38,174 nt of DNA from Novosphingobium sp. KCTC 2891 (GTDB taxonomy: Bacteria; Pseudomonadota; Alphaproteobacteria; Sphingomonadales; Sphingomonadaceae): assembly GCF_025938155.1 (NCBI RefSeq), contig NZ_JAPCZG010000018.1, positions 1 through 38,174 on the forward strand, given 5' to 3'. The position numbers were made by a program, and so were the translations under genes. How positions within the stretch are numbered: position 1 is the stretch's first letter; every line of letters starts with the position of its first letter. This document shows, piece by piece, positions 23,801-31,624 of the stretch. The notes below the pieces were generated by a model. It had not been told where the DNA came from, did not search any database, and was given only the letters and a program-made list of their open reading frames with translations.

Positions 23801-25684
23801 ATGAGCGAAGCCTATGAGCGCGCATGGCGCGACAGCATCGACAAGCCGGAGCACTTCTGGTCGCAGGCGGCGCAGGCGGTGGACTGGATGTCGCCGCCTG
23901 TCCGTTCGCATGATGCGGACAGCGGATGGTTTCCGGGCGGCACGCTGAACACCTGCCACAACTGCCTTGATCGCCACGTCGCGGCCGGGCGCGGCGAGAC
24001 GCCGGCGCTGATCTACGACAGCCCCGTCACGGGCACGGTCCGGCAATACAGCTACGCCGAACTGCTGGACGAGACCGGGCGGGTCGCGGCGATGCTGCAC
24101 GCGATGGGCGTGGAGAAGGGCGACCGCGTCGTCATCTACATGCCGATGATCCCCGAGACGGTCTTCGCCATGCTGGCCTGCGCGCGCATCGGTGCGGTCC
24201 ATTCGGTGGTGTTCGGAGGCTTCGCGCCGCTGGAACTGGCCAAGCGCATCGACGATGCCACGCCCAGGGTGCTGCTGACCGCATCGTGCGGCGTCGAGGG
24301 CGCACGGACCATCGCCTACAAGCCGATGGTGGACGAGGCGCTGCGGCTGGCGCACCACCCGATCGAGCACGTCGTCGTCTTCCAGCGCGACCGGCTGCGC
24401 GCGGACCTGACCGCGCCGCGCGACTTCGAGTGGGACGCGCTGCGCGCTGCCACGGCGGGCGATCCGGTGCCTGCGCCGGTCGAGGTGGCCTCGGCCGATC
24501 CGCTCTATGTCCTCTACACTTCGGGCACCACCGGCACACCCAAGGGCGTGGTGCGCGAGAACGGCGGCCATGCGGTCGCGCTCGCGTGGTCGATGGCCAA
24601 TATCTATGGCATCGGCGCGGGCGACACGTTCTGGGCGGCGTCGGACGTGGGCTGGGTCGTGGGGCACAGTTATATCGTCTATGCGCCGCTGCTGGTCGGC
24701 GCGGCGACCGTGCTGTTCGAGGGCAAGCCGGTGGGCACTCCCGATCCCGGCACGTTCTGGCGGACCATCGCGCGCCACGGCGTGAAGACCTTCTTCACCG
24801 CGCCCACCGCGATCCGCGCGGTGCGCAAGGAAGACCCGGACGCGGCGTTCCTGAAGGACATCGGCACCGGCACCTGCCAGGCCATCTTCCTCGCCGGCGA
24901 GCGCGCGGATCCCGACACGATCGCGTGGCTGGAGGAGAAGTCCGGCCTGCCGGTGATCGATCATTGGTGGCAGACCGAGCTGGGCTGGCCCGCCATCGCC
25001 ACGTGCTTTGCGCTGGGCGACCTGCGCCGCAAGCGCGGCAGCGCGGGCTTCCCCGTGCCGGGGTGGGAATTCGCGGTGCTGGACGAAGGCGGCCACCCGG
25101 TCCCCACCGGCAGCAGCGGCGCGGTGGTGATCCGCGCGCCGCTCGCGCCCGGCGCGTTCCGCACGCTGTGGAACAACCACGCCGGCTACGCCAAGAACTT
25201 CGCCACGTTCGACGGCTGGTACGAAACGGGCGATGCCGGCTTTATCGACGACGAAGGCTTCGTCCACATCATGGGCCGCACCGATGACATCATCAATGTC
25301 GCCGGGCACCGCCTTTCGACCGGGCAGATGGAGCAGATCGTCGCCAGCGTGGACGGTGTGGCCGAATGTGCGGTGATCGGCGCGGAAGATGCGATCAAGG
25401 GCATGATCCCGGTCGCCTTCGTGGTGCCTCGCGCGGGCGTGGCGGACGAAAAGGTGCTGCACGACGCGGTGATCGCGGCGGTGCGCAGCGAACTGGGCGC
25501 GGTGGCGGCGCTCAAGACCGCCTATGTCGTGCCGCAACTGCCCAAGACGCGTTCGGGCAAGATCCTGCGCAATCTGCTGCGCAAGATCGTCAATGGCGAG
25601 GACTTCGTCACGCCCGCGACGATCGAGGATCCGTCGGTGCCCGATGTTCTGGCGGCGCGGGTGCGCGCCCACGCCGAGGTCTGA
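23801..25684 (+). CDS. prpE: Propionyl-CoA synthetase (PrpE-like acyl-CoA ligase)
   Basis: A 627-residue AMP-forming acyl-CoA synthetase close in size and sequence to PrpE. Motifs are DWMSPP near the N-terminus, LNTCHNCLDRHV, YTSGTTGTPKGVVRENGGHA, FWAASDVGWVVGHSYIVYAP, DHWWQTELGWP, YETGDAG and IMGRTDDIINVAGHRLSTGQ. The lysine Lys587 in PKTRSGKILRN is the modification site of the family. The ENGGHA and ELGWP signatures separate it from Acs. It forms propionyl-CoA, and possibly acrylyl-CoA or butyryl-CoA, from the free acid. The start follows GGGATGAGGTC, 68 bp after the transporter gene. Confidence 0.92.
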   Translation: MSEAYERAWRDSIDKPEHFWSQAAQAVDWMSPPVRSHDADSGWFPGGTLNTCHNCLDRHVAAGRGETPALIYDSPVTGTVRQYSYAELLDETGRVAAMLHAMGVEKGDRVVIYMPMIPETVFAMLACARIGAVHSVVFGGFAPLELAKRIDDATPRVLLTASCGVEGARTIAYKPMVDEALRLAHHPIEHVVVFQRDRLRADLTAPRDFEWDALRAATAGDPVPAPVEVASADPLYVLYTSGTTGTPKGVVRENGGHAVALAWSMANIYGIGAGDTFWAASDVGWVVGHSYIVYAPLLVGAATVLFEGKPVGTPDPGTFWRTIARHGVKTFFTAPTAIRAVRKEDPDAAFLKDIGTGTCQAIFLAGERADPDTIAWLEEKSGLPVIDHWWQTELGWPAIATCFALGDLRRKRGSAGFPVPGWEFAVLDEGGHPVPTGSSGAVVIRAPLAPGAFRTLWNNHAGYAKNFATFDGWYETGDAGFIDDEGFVHIMGRTDDIINVAGHRLSTGQMEQIVASVDGVAECAVIGAEDAIKGMIPVAFVVPRAGVADEKVLHDAVIAAVRSELGAVAALKTAYVVPQLPKTRSGKILRNLLRKIVNGEDFVTPATIEDPSVPDVLAARVRAHAEV

Positions 25685-25692
25685 GCGCTATC

Positions 25693-25735
25693 CGGCTTAC
25701 GCTTCCAGCGGCTGGGCCAATGGGAGCGTAAGCCG
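25693..25735. terminator. Hairpin between convergent prpE and sensor kinase
   Basis: Perfect 11-bp arms CGGCTTACGCT (25693-25703) and AGCGTAAGCCG (25725-25735) lie 8 bp after the prpE stop. They overlap the last codons and stop of the convergent kinase gene. This is probably a transcription barrier for both genes, although no long T run follows. Confidence 0.5.
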
Positions 25736-27892
25736 CACGGCGAAGCCTTCACGCGCGGGTTCGATGGCGCAGCGTCCACCGATTTCGGCAAGACGCTGCG
25801 CCAGATTGCCAAGGCCGTTGCCGCCGCTGGTCCGGCGCGGCTCGCCCGCCGAGAAGCCGCGCCCGTCGTCGCGCGCGAGGATGGACAGCGCGCCATCCCG
25901 CGCCGTGGCGGAAACGGTCAGCACGGACGCGCCCGAATGGCGGATGGTGTTCGTCACCACTTCGCGCAGGGCCGAAACCAGTGCCTTGTGGTGCCCGTAT
26001 TCGACGATGATGTCCTCGGCATCGCCGACCAGGTCGACCGGCCAGTCGAGCGCGATTCCGGCGGCGGAGAGGCGGCCGCTCGCTTCGTAGCGGCAGTCCG
26101 CGAGCACAAGCCCCAGAGGCTGCGCGTGGCCGGCAAGGCTGGACATCATCGCGCGGATTTCGCCCAAGGCCTGCTGCACGTCGCCGCGCACTTCGCGCAG
26201 GTCTTCGCGGTGCAGGCCCGTCAGCAGCAGGCCGGACACGTCGTCGTGCAGGTCGCGCGCGATGCGCTGGCGCTCCTCGCTCACCCCGCGCGCATATTCG
26301 GCGCGCGCGGCTTCCGCGCCGTCGAGCAGCGCCAGCAGTTCGCGCAGCGTGGCAAGGTCTGCCGCGCCGAACAGCCGCGCGCCGTTGCGAGCATGGCGCA
26401 GACATAGTGCGGCTTCGTCGGCGGCCGCGGGAATGAGCAGCGCCTCTCCCGCGTCGATCACGGTGGGGGCGGCCACGTCCACGCTTGCGGGCGCGATGTC
26501 CAGCGGTTGCCACAGCCGGTCGAGCAGCGTGCGCCATGCCCGCCGTCGTTCGGGCGCGCCATGCGCGAAAGCGATCTCGCTCGCCATGCGGAACAGTTCG
26601 GGGCCGGTCAGCGTGCGGCGGCGGTTGAGCTTGCTCCACAGCAGCGCGCGCAGCGGCACGTAGAGATAGCCGATGCCGAGAACCGCCACCGCGAGTGCCA
26701 CCGGGCGGTCCAGCGAGAGAAGGTTGATCAGCAGCGCGTCCGCCAGCAGGAGCGCAATGGTCGATCCCGCACCCAGCGCCAGCCGATAGCTCCAGCGGTC
26801 CAGCTCGAACATCCGCCGGCCCGCGATGCCGAAGGCGATCCCGCCATAGACGAGGAACAGCGGGACGATGGTCATGCCGTCGGAACCGAGCGAGGGCACG
26901 TCCAGCAGGATCGGGGCGGCCATGCCGAAGGTGACGAAAGCCGCCCCGGCGAACGTGTTGGCGCCGATCCAGCGTAGCGTCGCGCGCGCCGCCGGTTCGC
27001 CGCGCGCGCGTCGATACTGGATCGCGGCCAGCACGGGGAATCCCAGAGTCGAGCCGAGCAGCAGGGCATAGAACCACGACAGCGGGAGCAGGCCCAGCCC
27101 TTGCGCCGTGCCCGCCAGCACCGCCAGCGCCACCAGTGCCCAGCCCGCAGCTACCGGCGCGATCCGCCTGGGAACGTAGAGGAACAGCGCGAACAGGCCC
27201 ACGGCGGAAAGGTTCGAGCCGATGAAGTTCAGCGTCATCATCGCCTGGAGCAGGGCGCCGGGCGCGGTCAGGTCGCGCGTGTCGAACACCGCGCCCGAAA
27301 GCCCCGCGATGGCCACACCCGCGCAGCTCACGCCGAACATCCGCGCGCGGATATCGCCGCCGCCACCGATCCGCACCCACGTACCGATCAGGCCGATGAC
27401 GACGGCCTGGAGGCTGAGCAGCCAGAAATCGTGCGGCAAGTCCGTCAGGTGTCGCCGCTGGGGCGCGACCGAGCGGGCGCGGTCCGCCGCGCTGATGACC
27501 GCTCCGGGCGCGCCGGCGACGCGGCCCAGTTCGCTGCGTTCGCGGTAGAACCGCGCCACCGCTTCCGGCCCGCCCGGGGGGACGTGATCGGGGACGAGCG
27601 AACCTGCTGGCACGGCGATCATGCCCGATGGTCCCGCGATGCGAACCGGCGCGGCGGCCGGCAATGCTGCCGATCCGCCGCCCGGCAATTCGAGCATCAC
27701 GCCCCCCGGCGTGGGCGATGCCAGCACATCGTAACGGGGGATGGAGAGCGCAGCGAGCAGCGCCGCGACGAAAAGCGCGAACAGCAGGTGGCTTTCCAGC
27801 AGCAGCCGCAGGCCGGGGCGGCGTGGCCGCTCCGAAACCCTGGCCGCTCCTGCGGCGGCCATCGCCGCCGCTTCTGTCGTCAGACCATGCAC
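25697..27892 (-). CDS. Membrane sensor histidine kinase (HisKA_3 type)
   Basis: 731 residues. One transmembrane helix (LLLESHLLFALFVAALLAAL) is followed by an exported region to about residue 155 and then a bundle of hydrophobic helices to about 430. The HisKA_3 dimerisation box is ERQRIARDLHDDVSG with phospho-His549, and the ATPase domain has VVTNTIRHSG, DDGRGF and GNGLGNLAQRL. This is the NarL/DegS-type kinase class that normally phosphorylates LuxR-type regulators. None is adjacent; the nearest is the CrbR-like protein about 7 kb away. It starts 32 bp after acuI on the same strand. The ligand is unknown. Confidence 0.9.
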   Translation of the reverse strand: MHGLTTEAAAMAAAGAARVSERPRRPGLRLLLESHLLFALFVAALLAALSIPRYDVLASPTPGGVMLELPGGGSAALPAAAPVRIAGPSGMIAVPAGSLVPDHVPPGGPEAVARFYRERSELGRVAGAPGAVISAADRARSVAPQRRHLTDLPHDFWLLSLQAVVIGLIGTWVRIGGGGDIRARMFGVSCAGVAIAGLSGAVFDTRDLTAPGALLQAMMTLNFIGSNLSAVGLFALFLYVPRRIAPVAAGWALVALAVLAGTAQGLGLLPLSWFYALLLGSTLGFPVLAAIQYRRARGEPAARATLRWIGANTFAGAAFVTFGMAAPILLDVPSLGSDGMTIVPLFLVYGGIAFGIAGRRMFELDRWSYRLALGAGSTIALLLADALLINLLSLDRPVALAVAVLGIGYLYVPLRALLWSKLNRRRTLTGPELFRMASEIAFAHGAPERRRAWRTLLDRLWQPLDIAPASVDVAAPTVIDAGEALLIPAAADEAALCLRHARNGARLFGAADLATLRELLALLDGAEAARAEYARGVSEERQRIARDLHDDVSGLLLTGLHREDLREVRGDVQQALGEIRAMMSSLAGHAQPLGLVLADCRYEASGRLSAAGIALDWPVDLVGDAEDIIVEYGHHKALVSALREVVTNTIRHSGASVLTVSATARDGALSILARDDGRGFSAGEPRRTSGGNGLGNLAQRLAEIGGRCAIEPAREGFAVRLTLPLAQPLEA

Positions 27893-27924
27893 CCCATACC
27901 CCCGGATGCGGCCCCCGTGCCGCG

Positions 27925-28902
27925 TCAGCCGATCTCGACCACCACGCGGCCCCGCACCTTGCCCGCCAGGATCTGCGGGCCAAGGTCGATCACCTGATCA
28001 AGACCGACGGTGGTGATCATCGCTTCCAGCTTGGCGAGATCAAGTTCCTTTGCCAGCCGGCGCCATGCCTCGAACCGGCGCGGGCGCGGGCAATGGACGG
28101 ATTCGATGCCCAGCAGCTTCACGCCGCGCAGGATGAACGGCGCGACCGAGGTGGGCAGGTCCATGCCGCCCGCCAGGCCGCAGGCCGCGACGGCGCCGTC
28201 GTACTTCGTCATCGCCAGCACATTGGCCAGCGTGTTCGAGCCGACCGAATCGACTGCGGCGGCCCAGCGCTCGTTGCCGATCGGGCGCGGCGTGGCCGAC
28301 AGTTCGTCGCGGTGGATCACTTCGGCCGCGCCCAGATCCTTGAGGTAGCCGGCTTCCTCGGTCCGCCCGGTCGAGGCGATGACGTGCCAGCCCGCGCCGG
28401 CGAGCAGCGCGATGGCCACCGAGCCGACCCCGCCGGCCGCACCGGTGACGACCACCGGACCGTCCGAGGGACGTACGCCCGCCGCCTCGATCGCCATCAC
28501 CGACAGCATCGCGGTATAGCCCGCCGTGCCGATGGCCATCGCCTGCCGCGGGGTCAGCCCTTCGGGCAGGGGCACCAGCCAGTCGGCCTTGACGCGGCTC
28601 TTCTCGGCATAGGCGCCGAGATGCGTCTCGCTGGTGCCCCAGCCGTTGAGCAGCACCGCATCGCCGGGCTTGTAGGCATCGCTGGTCGAGCTTTCGACCA
28701 CGCCGGCAAAGTCGATGCCGGGGATCATCGGAAAGCGGCGGACGATGGGCGCCGCGCCGGTCAGGGCCAGTCCGTCCTTGTAGTTGATGGTGGAGTGGGA
28801 GACGCGCACCGTCACCTCGCCGTCCATCAGTTCGCTTTCGGGAAAGTCCTTGAGCGTCACCGTCTGCCCGGCGTCGCCCTTTTCGATCACGATGGCCTTC
28901 AT
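27925..28902 (-). CDS. acuI: Acrylyl-CoA reductase (AcuI/YhdH-like MDR oxidoreductase)
   Basis: A 325-residue zinc-independent medium-chain dehydrogenase/reductase. It has INYKDGLALTG near the N-terminus, PMIPGIDFAGVV, AIGTAGYTAMLS, the nucleotide-binding VVVTGAAGGVGSVAI and VTCG-equivalent AACGLAGGMDLPT. AcuI proteins use NADPH to reduce acrylyl-CoA to propionyl-CoA, which removes a toxic electrophile in propionate, 3-hydroxypropionate and DMSP metabolism. The start at 28902 is chosen because the family begins MKAIVIEK and AGGAC precedes it. It is the middle gene of an apparent operon with the GMC oxidoreductase (34-bp gap) and the sensor kinase (32-bp gap). prpE on the opposite strand would supply the CoA thioester. 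Confidence 0.9.
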   Translation of the reverse strand: MKAIVIEKGDAGQTVTLKDFPESELMDGEVTVRVSHSTINYKDGLALTGAAPIVRRFPMIPGIDFAGVVESSTSDAYKPGDAVLLNGWGTSETHLGAYAEKSRVKADWLVPLPEGLTPRQAMAIGTAGYTAMLSVMAIEAAGVRPSDGPVVVTGAAGGVGSVAIALLAGAGWHVIASTGRTEEAGYLKDLGAAEVIHRDELSATPRPIGNERWAAAVDSVGSNTLANVLAMTKYDGAVAACGLAGGMDLPTSVAPFILRGVKLLGIESVHCPRPRRFEAWRRLAKELDLAKLEAMITTVGLDQVIDLGPQILAGKVRGRVVVEIG

Positions 28903-28936
28903 GTCCTGATCCGTCCCTTTATGTTGTCGCGTCCGA

Positions 28937-30568
28937 TCAGGTGCGGCGGTCGGCATTCGCCATGGTGGCGCCCTTGTCCGCGATCATGATCGTCGGCGTG
29001 TTGGTGTTTCCCGACGTTATCGTGGGCATGACCGAGGCATCGATCACGCGCAAGCCTTCGATCCCGATCAGCCGCAGCCGGCCGTCGACCACCGCCATGG
29101 GATCGTTTGCCAGCCCCATCCGGGCGGTGCCGACGGGGTGGAAGATCGTGGTGCCGATGTCGCCGGCGGCGATCGCCAGCGCGGCATCGTCATCGCCCAC
29201 GGCCGGGCCGGGCAGCCATTCCTCGGGCGTGAAGGCCGCGAGCGCCGACTGGCGCATCAGGCGCCGGGTGACGCGGATGGCATCGGCGGCGACGCGGCGG
29301 TCCGCTTCCGTGGCAAGATAGCCCGGCGCGATCACCGGCTTGTCCGCCGGATCGGCCGAGCGCAGCCGCACTTCCCCGCGCGATGTGGGGCGCAGGTTGC
29401 ACGCCGATACGGTGATGGCGGGGAATCGGTGCAGCGGATCGCCGAACTTGTCGAGCGACAGCGGCTGGACATGGAACTGGATGTTGGCGCGCGCGTGATC
29501 GGGCGAGGAGCGCGTGAAGATGCCGAGCTGCGAGGGCGCCATCGTCAGCGGCCCGCGCTGGAACAGCGCATATTCCAGCCCCATCCACGCGCGGCGGGCA
29601 AGGTTGTAGTACGTCTCGTTCAGCGTGCGCACGCCGTGCACCTTGTAGATCGCACGTTGCTGGAGGTGGTCCTGCAGGTTGCGCCCCACGCCGGGCCGGT
29701 CGAGCGCAGGGGCGATGCCGTGCGTGGCAAGCTCCCGCGCGGGGCCGATGCCCGAAAGCTGGAGGATCTGCGGCGATCCGACCGCGCCCGCGCAGAGGAT
29801 TACCTCGCCCCGGCAGCGCGCCTCGAGCACCTGTCCCCCGCGGCGCAGGCGCACGCCGCTGGCGCGGCTTCCGTCCAGCAGCACGCGCTCCACCAGCACG
29901 CCGGTTTCCACGCGCAGGTTGGGCCGCGCCAGTGCGGGCTTCAGGAACCCCCGTGCGGAGGACCAGCGCCGCCCGCGCTTCTGGTTGACGTGGAAGTATC
30001 CCACCCCGGTGTTGTCGCCGGTGTTGAAATCGGGCGTGGCCGGCACGCCCATCTCCGTCGCGGCGCGCGCCACGGCGTCAAGCACGTCCCAGCGTATGCG
30101 CGGCGCCTCGACCCGCCATTCGCCGCCGCTGGCATGGTGCTCGCTCTCGCCCAGGAAATGATCGTCCAGCTTGCGGAACACGGGCAGCACATCGTCCCAG
30201 CCCCAGCCGGGCAGACCCAGCGACCGCCAGTGTTCATAGTCCGCCGCCTGCCCGCGCATCGAGATCATCGCGTTGATCGCGGAGGAACCGCCCAGCACCT
30301 TGCCGCGCGGATAGGCCAGCGCGCGGCCGTTCAGCCCCGGCTCCGGCTCGGTGCGGAACATCCAGTCCGCGCGCGGATTGCCGATGGCGAAAAGGTATCC
30401 GACGGGAATGTGGAACCACACCCAGTCATCCTTGCCGCCGGCTTCCAGCAGCAGGACCCGGGTGCCGGGATCGGCGGACAGCCGGTTGGCGACGACGCAG
30501 CCGGCAGACCCGGCGCCGACGACGATATAGTCCCAATCGCCCTCGATCGGCTGGACCGCTGCGACCAT
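28937..30568 (-). CDS. GMC oxidoreductase (choline/alcohol dehydrogenase-like)
   Basis: A 543-residue FAD flavoprotein. The Rossmann motif is VVGAGSAGCVVANRLS, with LLEAGG after it. GMC signatures are RGKVLGGSSAINAM and GAVGSPQILQLSGIGP, and the C-terminal end has FHPVGTARMG and the catalytic Asn in ITSGNTNTPT. There is no signal peptide. It oxidises a primary alcohol, passing electrons to a quinone or oxygen; sequence alone does not tell choline from aliphatic alcohols. No betaine-aldehyde dehydrogenase or choline transporter is nearby, so a choline role is not supported. It heads the probable operon with acuI and the kinase; GGAGGGG precedes the ATG. Confidence 0.92.
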   Translation of the reverse strand: MVAAVQPIEGDWDYIVVGAGSAGCVVANRLSADPGTRVLLLEAGGKDDWVWFHIPVGYLFAIGNPRADWMFRTEPEPGLNGRALAYPRGKVLGGSSAINAMISMRGQAADYEHWRSLGLPGWGWDDVLPVFRKLDDHFLGESEHHASGGEWRVEAPRIRWDVLDAVARAATEMGVPATPDFNTGDNTGVGYFHVNQKRGRRWSSARGFLKPALARPNLRVETGVLVERVLLDGSRASGVRLRRGGQVLEARCRGEVILCAGAVGSPQILQLSGIGPARELATHGIAPALDRPGVGRNLQDHLQQRAIYKVHGVRTLNETYYNLARRAWMGLEYALFQRGPLTMAPSQLGIFTRSSPDHARANIQFHVQPLSLDKFGDPLHRFPAITVSACNLRPTSRGEVRLRSADPADKPVIAPGYLATEADRRVAADAIRVTRRLMRQSALAAFTPEEWLPGPAVGDDDAALAIAAGDIGTTIFHPVGTARMGLANDPMAVVDGRLRLIGIEGLRVIDASVMPTITSGNTNTPTIMIADKGATMANADRRT

Positions 30569-30604
30569 CCGCCCCTCCTGCCGTGTGGATCGCCCCTGGA
30601 TTGT

Positions 30605-30681
<77 letters not shown>

Positions 30682-30920
30682 ACCCGCAGAAATCCGCCGT
30701 TGACGGAAGATTTCAGCAGCTGCTCAAGGCTCTCCACGAAGCCCGTCATGCACCCTGTAGGCGTAATCCGGGCGTCGTCCGAAGGGACTTGAACTGCCTT
30801 CGATCGCTGGTGCGACCAAGACGCCCGCCGCATGGCATCGGAAGGCGGGAGAGTCAAATTCGCAGCCGGCGCGGCGGGGCGATTGCCCGTGGCTCATGAT
30901 GGCGTGATAATGCAGCCGAC

Positions 30921-31199
30921 ATGACGAAGAAGCGCCGTTACCTCACCGCCACGATGCCGGATGGCTACGTGAAGACCATTGGTCCCACGACGGACAGCTT
31001 CACCCATTACTGGCGGATCGTGGCCGAACTGGAAAACGGCAAGACCGAGGTATTCTGGGGCCATGCGCGTTCGCTGGCCGAGGCGCGGCGCAAGCGCGCG
31101 CCAGCCGACGAGGCGGCGAAGACGCGGGGCTGGAAGAGCTTCAGCTTCGAAATCGCGGAACTGGTCGAAACGTCGGAGCCGCCACCGAACCGGTCCTAG
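30921..31199 (+). CDS. Small conserved-type hypothetical protein
   Basis: 92 residues, no family recognised. It is a soluble basic/acidic mixed protein: an N-terminal strand-rich part (YLTATMPDGYVKTIGPTTDS, WRIVAELENGKTEVFWG), then a helix with alternating charges (SLAEARRKRAPADEAAK), then SFEIAELVET. There is no signal peptide or membrane segment. Coding bias agrees with the neighbours, which supports a real gene; the ribosome site is weak. It stands alone, 239 bp beyond the tRNA-Pro gene. Confidence 0.65.
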   Translation: MTKKRRYLTATMPDGYVKTIGPTTDSFTHYWRIVAELENGKTEVFWGHARSLAEARRKRAPADEAAKTRGWKSFSFEIAELVETSEPPPNRS

Positions 31200-31306
31200 C
31201 CGGCGAAGTGGGCCATGATGGACGATGGAATCACGTTTCGTGCATTCCGCGCGCAGGAAGGCCGCCCATCCTGAGAGAGGCGGCCTCCTGAACGTTCGCG
31301 GCGCGG

Positions 31307-31531
31307 TCAGGCGGCCTTCTTGCCCGCCATCGCATGGATATCCGCCGCACCAAGCCGTTGGCCGCCGATCGCCCAGTCGCCCTGTTCGACTTCCATGATC
31401 CGGACCCAGGTGACGGGGCGCAAGGCTTCGCCTTCCACGGCGACCATTGCTTCGGTGACGTTGTGGATCAGAGCATTCTTCTGCTCTTCTGTGAAAGCGT
31501 TCTTGATGATGTCGATGGTGACGAGAGGCAT
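31307..31531 (-). CDS. 4-oxalocrotonate tautomerase family protein
   Basis: A 74-residue tautomerase-superfamily protein. The start MPLVTIDIIKNAFTEEQKNA leaves catalytic Pro1 after Met removal. The family pattern of strand, helix (LIHNVTEAMVAVEG) and strand (VTWVRIMEV) follows, and it ends GGQRLGAADIHA. Such proteins catalyse keto-enol tautomerisation or related proton transfers, often in aromatic degradation. No meta-cleavage genes are nearby, so the substrate is unknown. GAGAA precedes the ATG. It is divergent from the winged-helix/TPR regulator with a gap of about 93 bp, a usual arrangement of a regulator and its target. Confidence 0.88.
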   Translation of the reverse strand: MPLVTIDIIKNAFTEEQKNALIHNVTEAMVAVEGEALRPVTWVRIMEVEQGDWAIGGQRLGAADIHAMAGKKAA

Positions 31532-31624
31532 TTCAATTCTCCTTCTCCAGGCTCAGCTTCTTCTGTTCTGTATGGCCGAGTAGATACAGGCGCCCGTCCG
31601 GTGATGCTTGACGCGGACGTGGAG

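Noticed and set aside
25749..27983. A long alternative frame on the same strand as the second histidine kinase.
   Set aside because: The product is Arg-rich without motifs, while the other frame shows HisKA_3 and ATPase boxes.
30770..30860. A tRNA-like or tRNA-remnant sequence (GTTCAAGTC on the minus strand) near tRNA-Pro.
   Set aside because: The flanking bases do not form a proper 5-bp T-stem with a 7-nt loop, and no anticodon arm or CCA is present.
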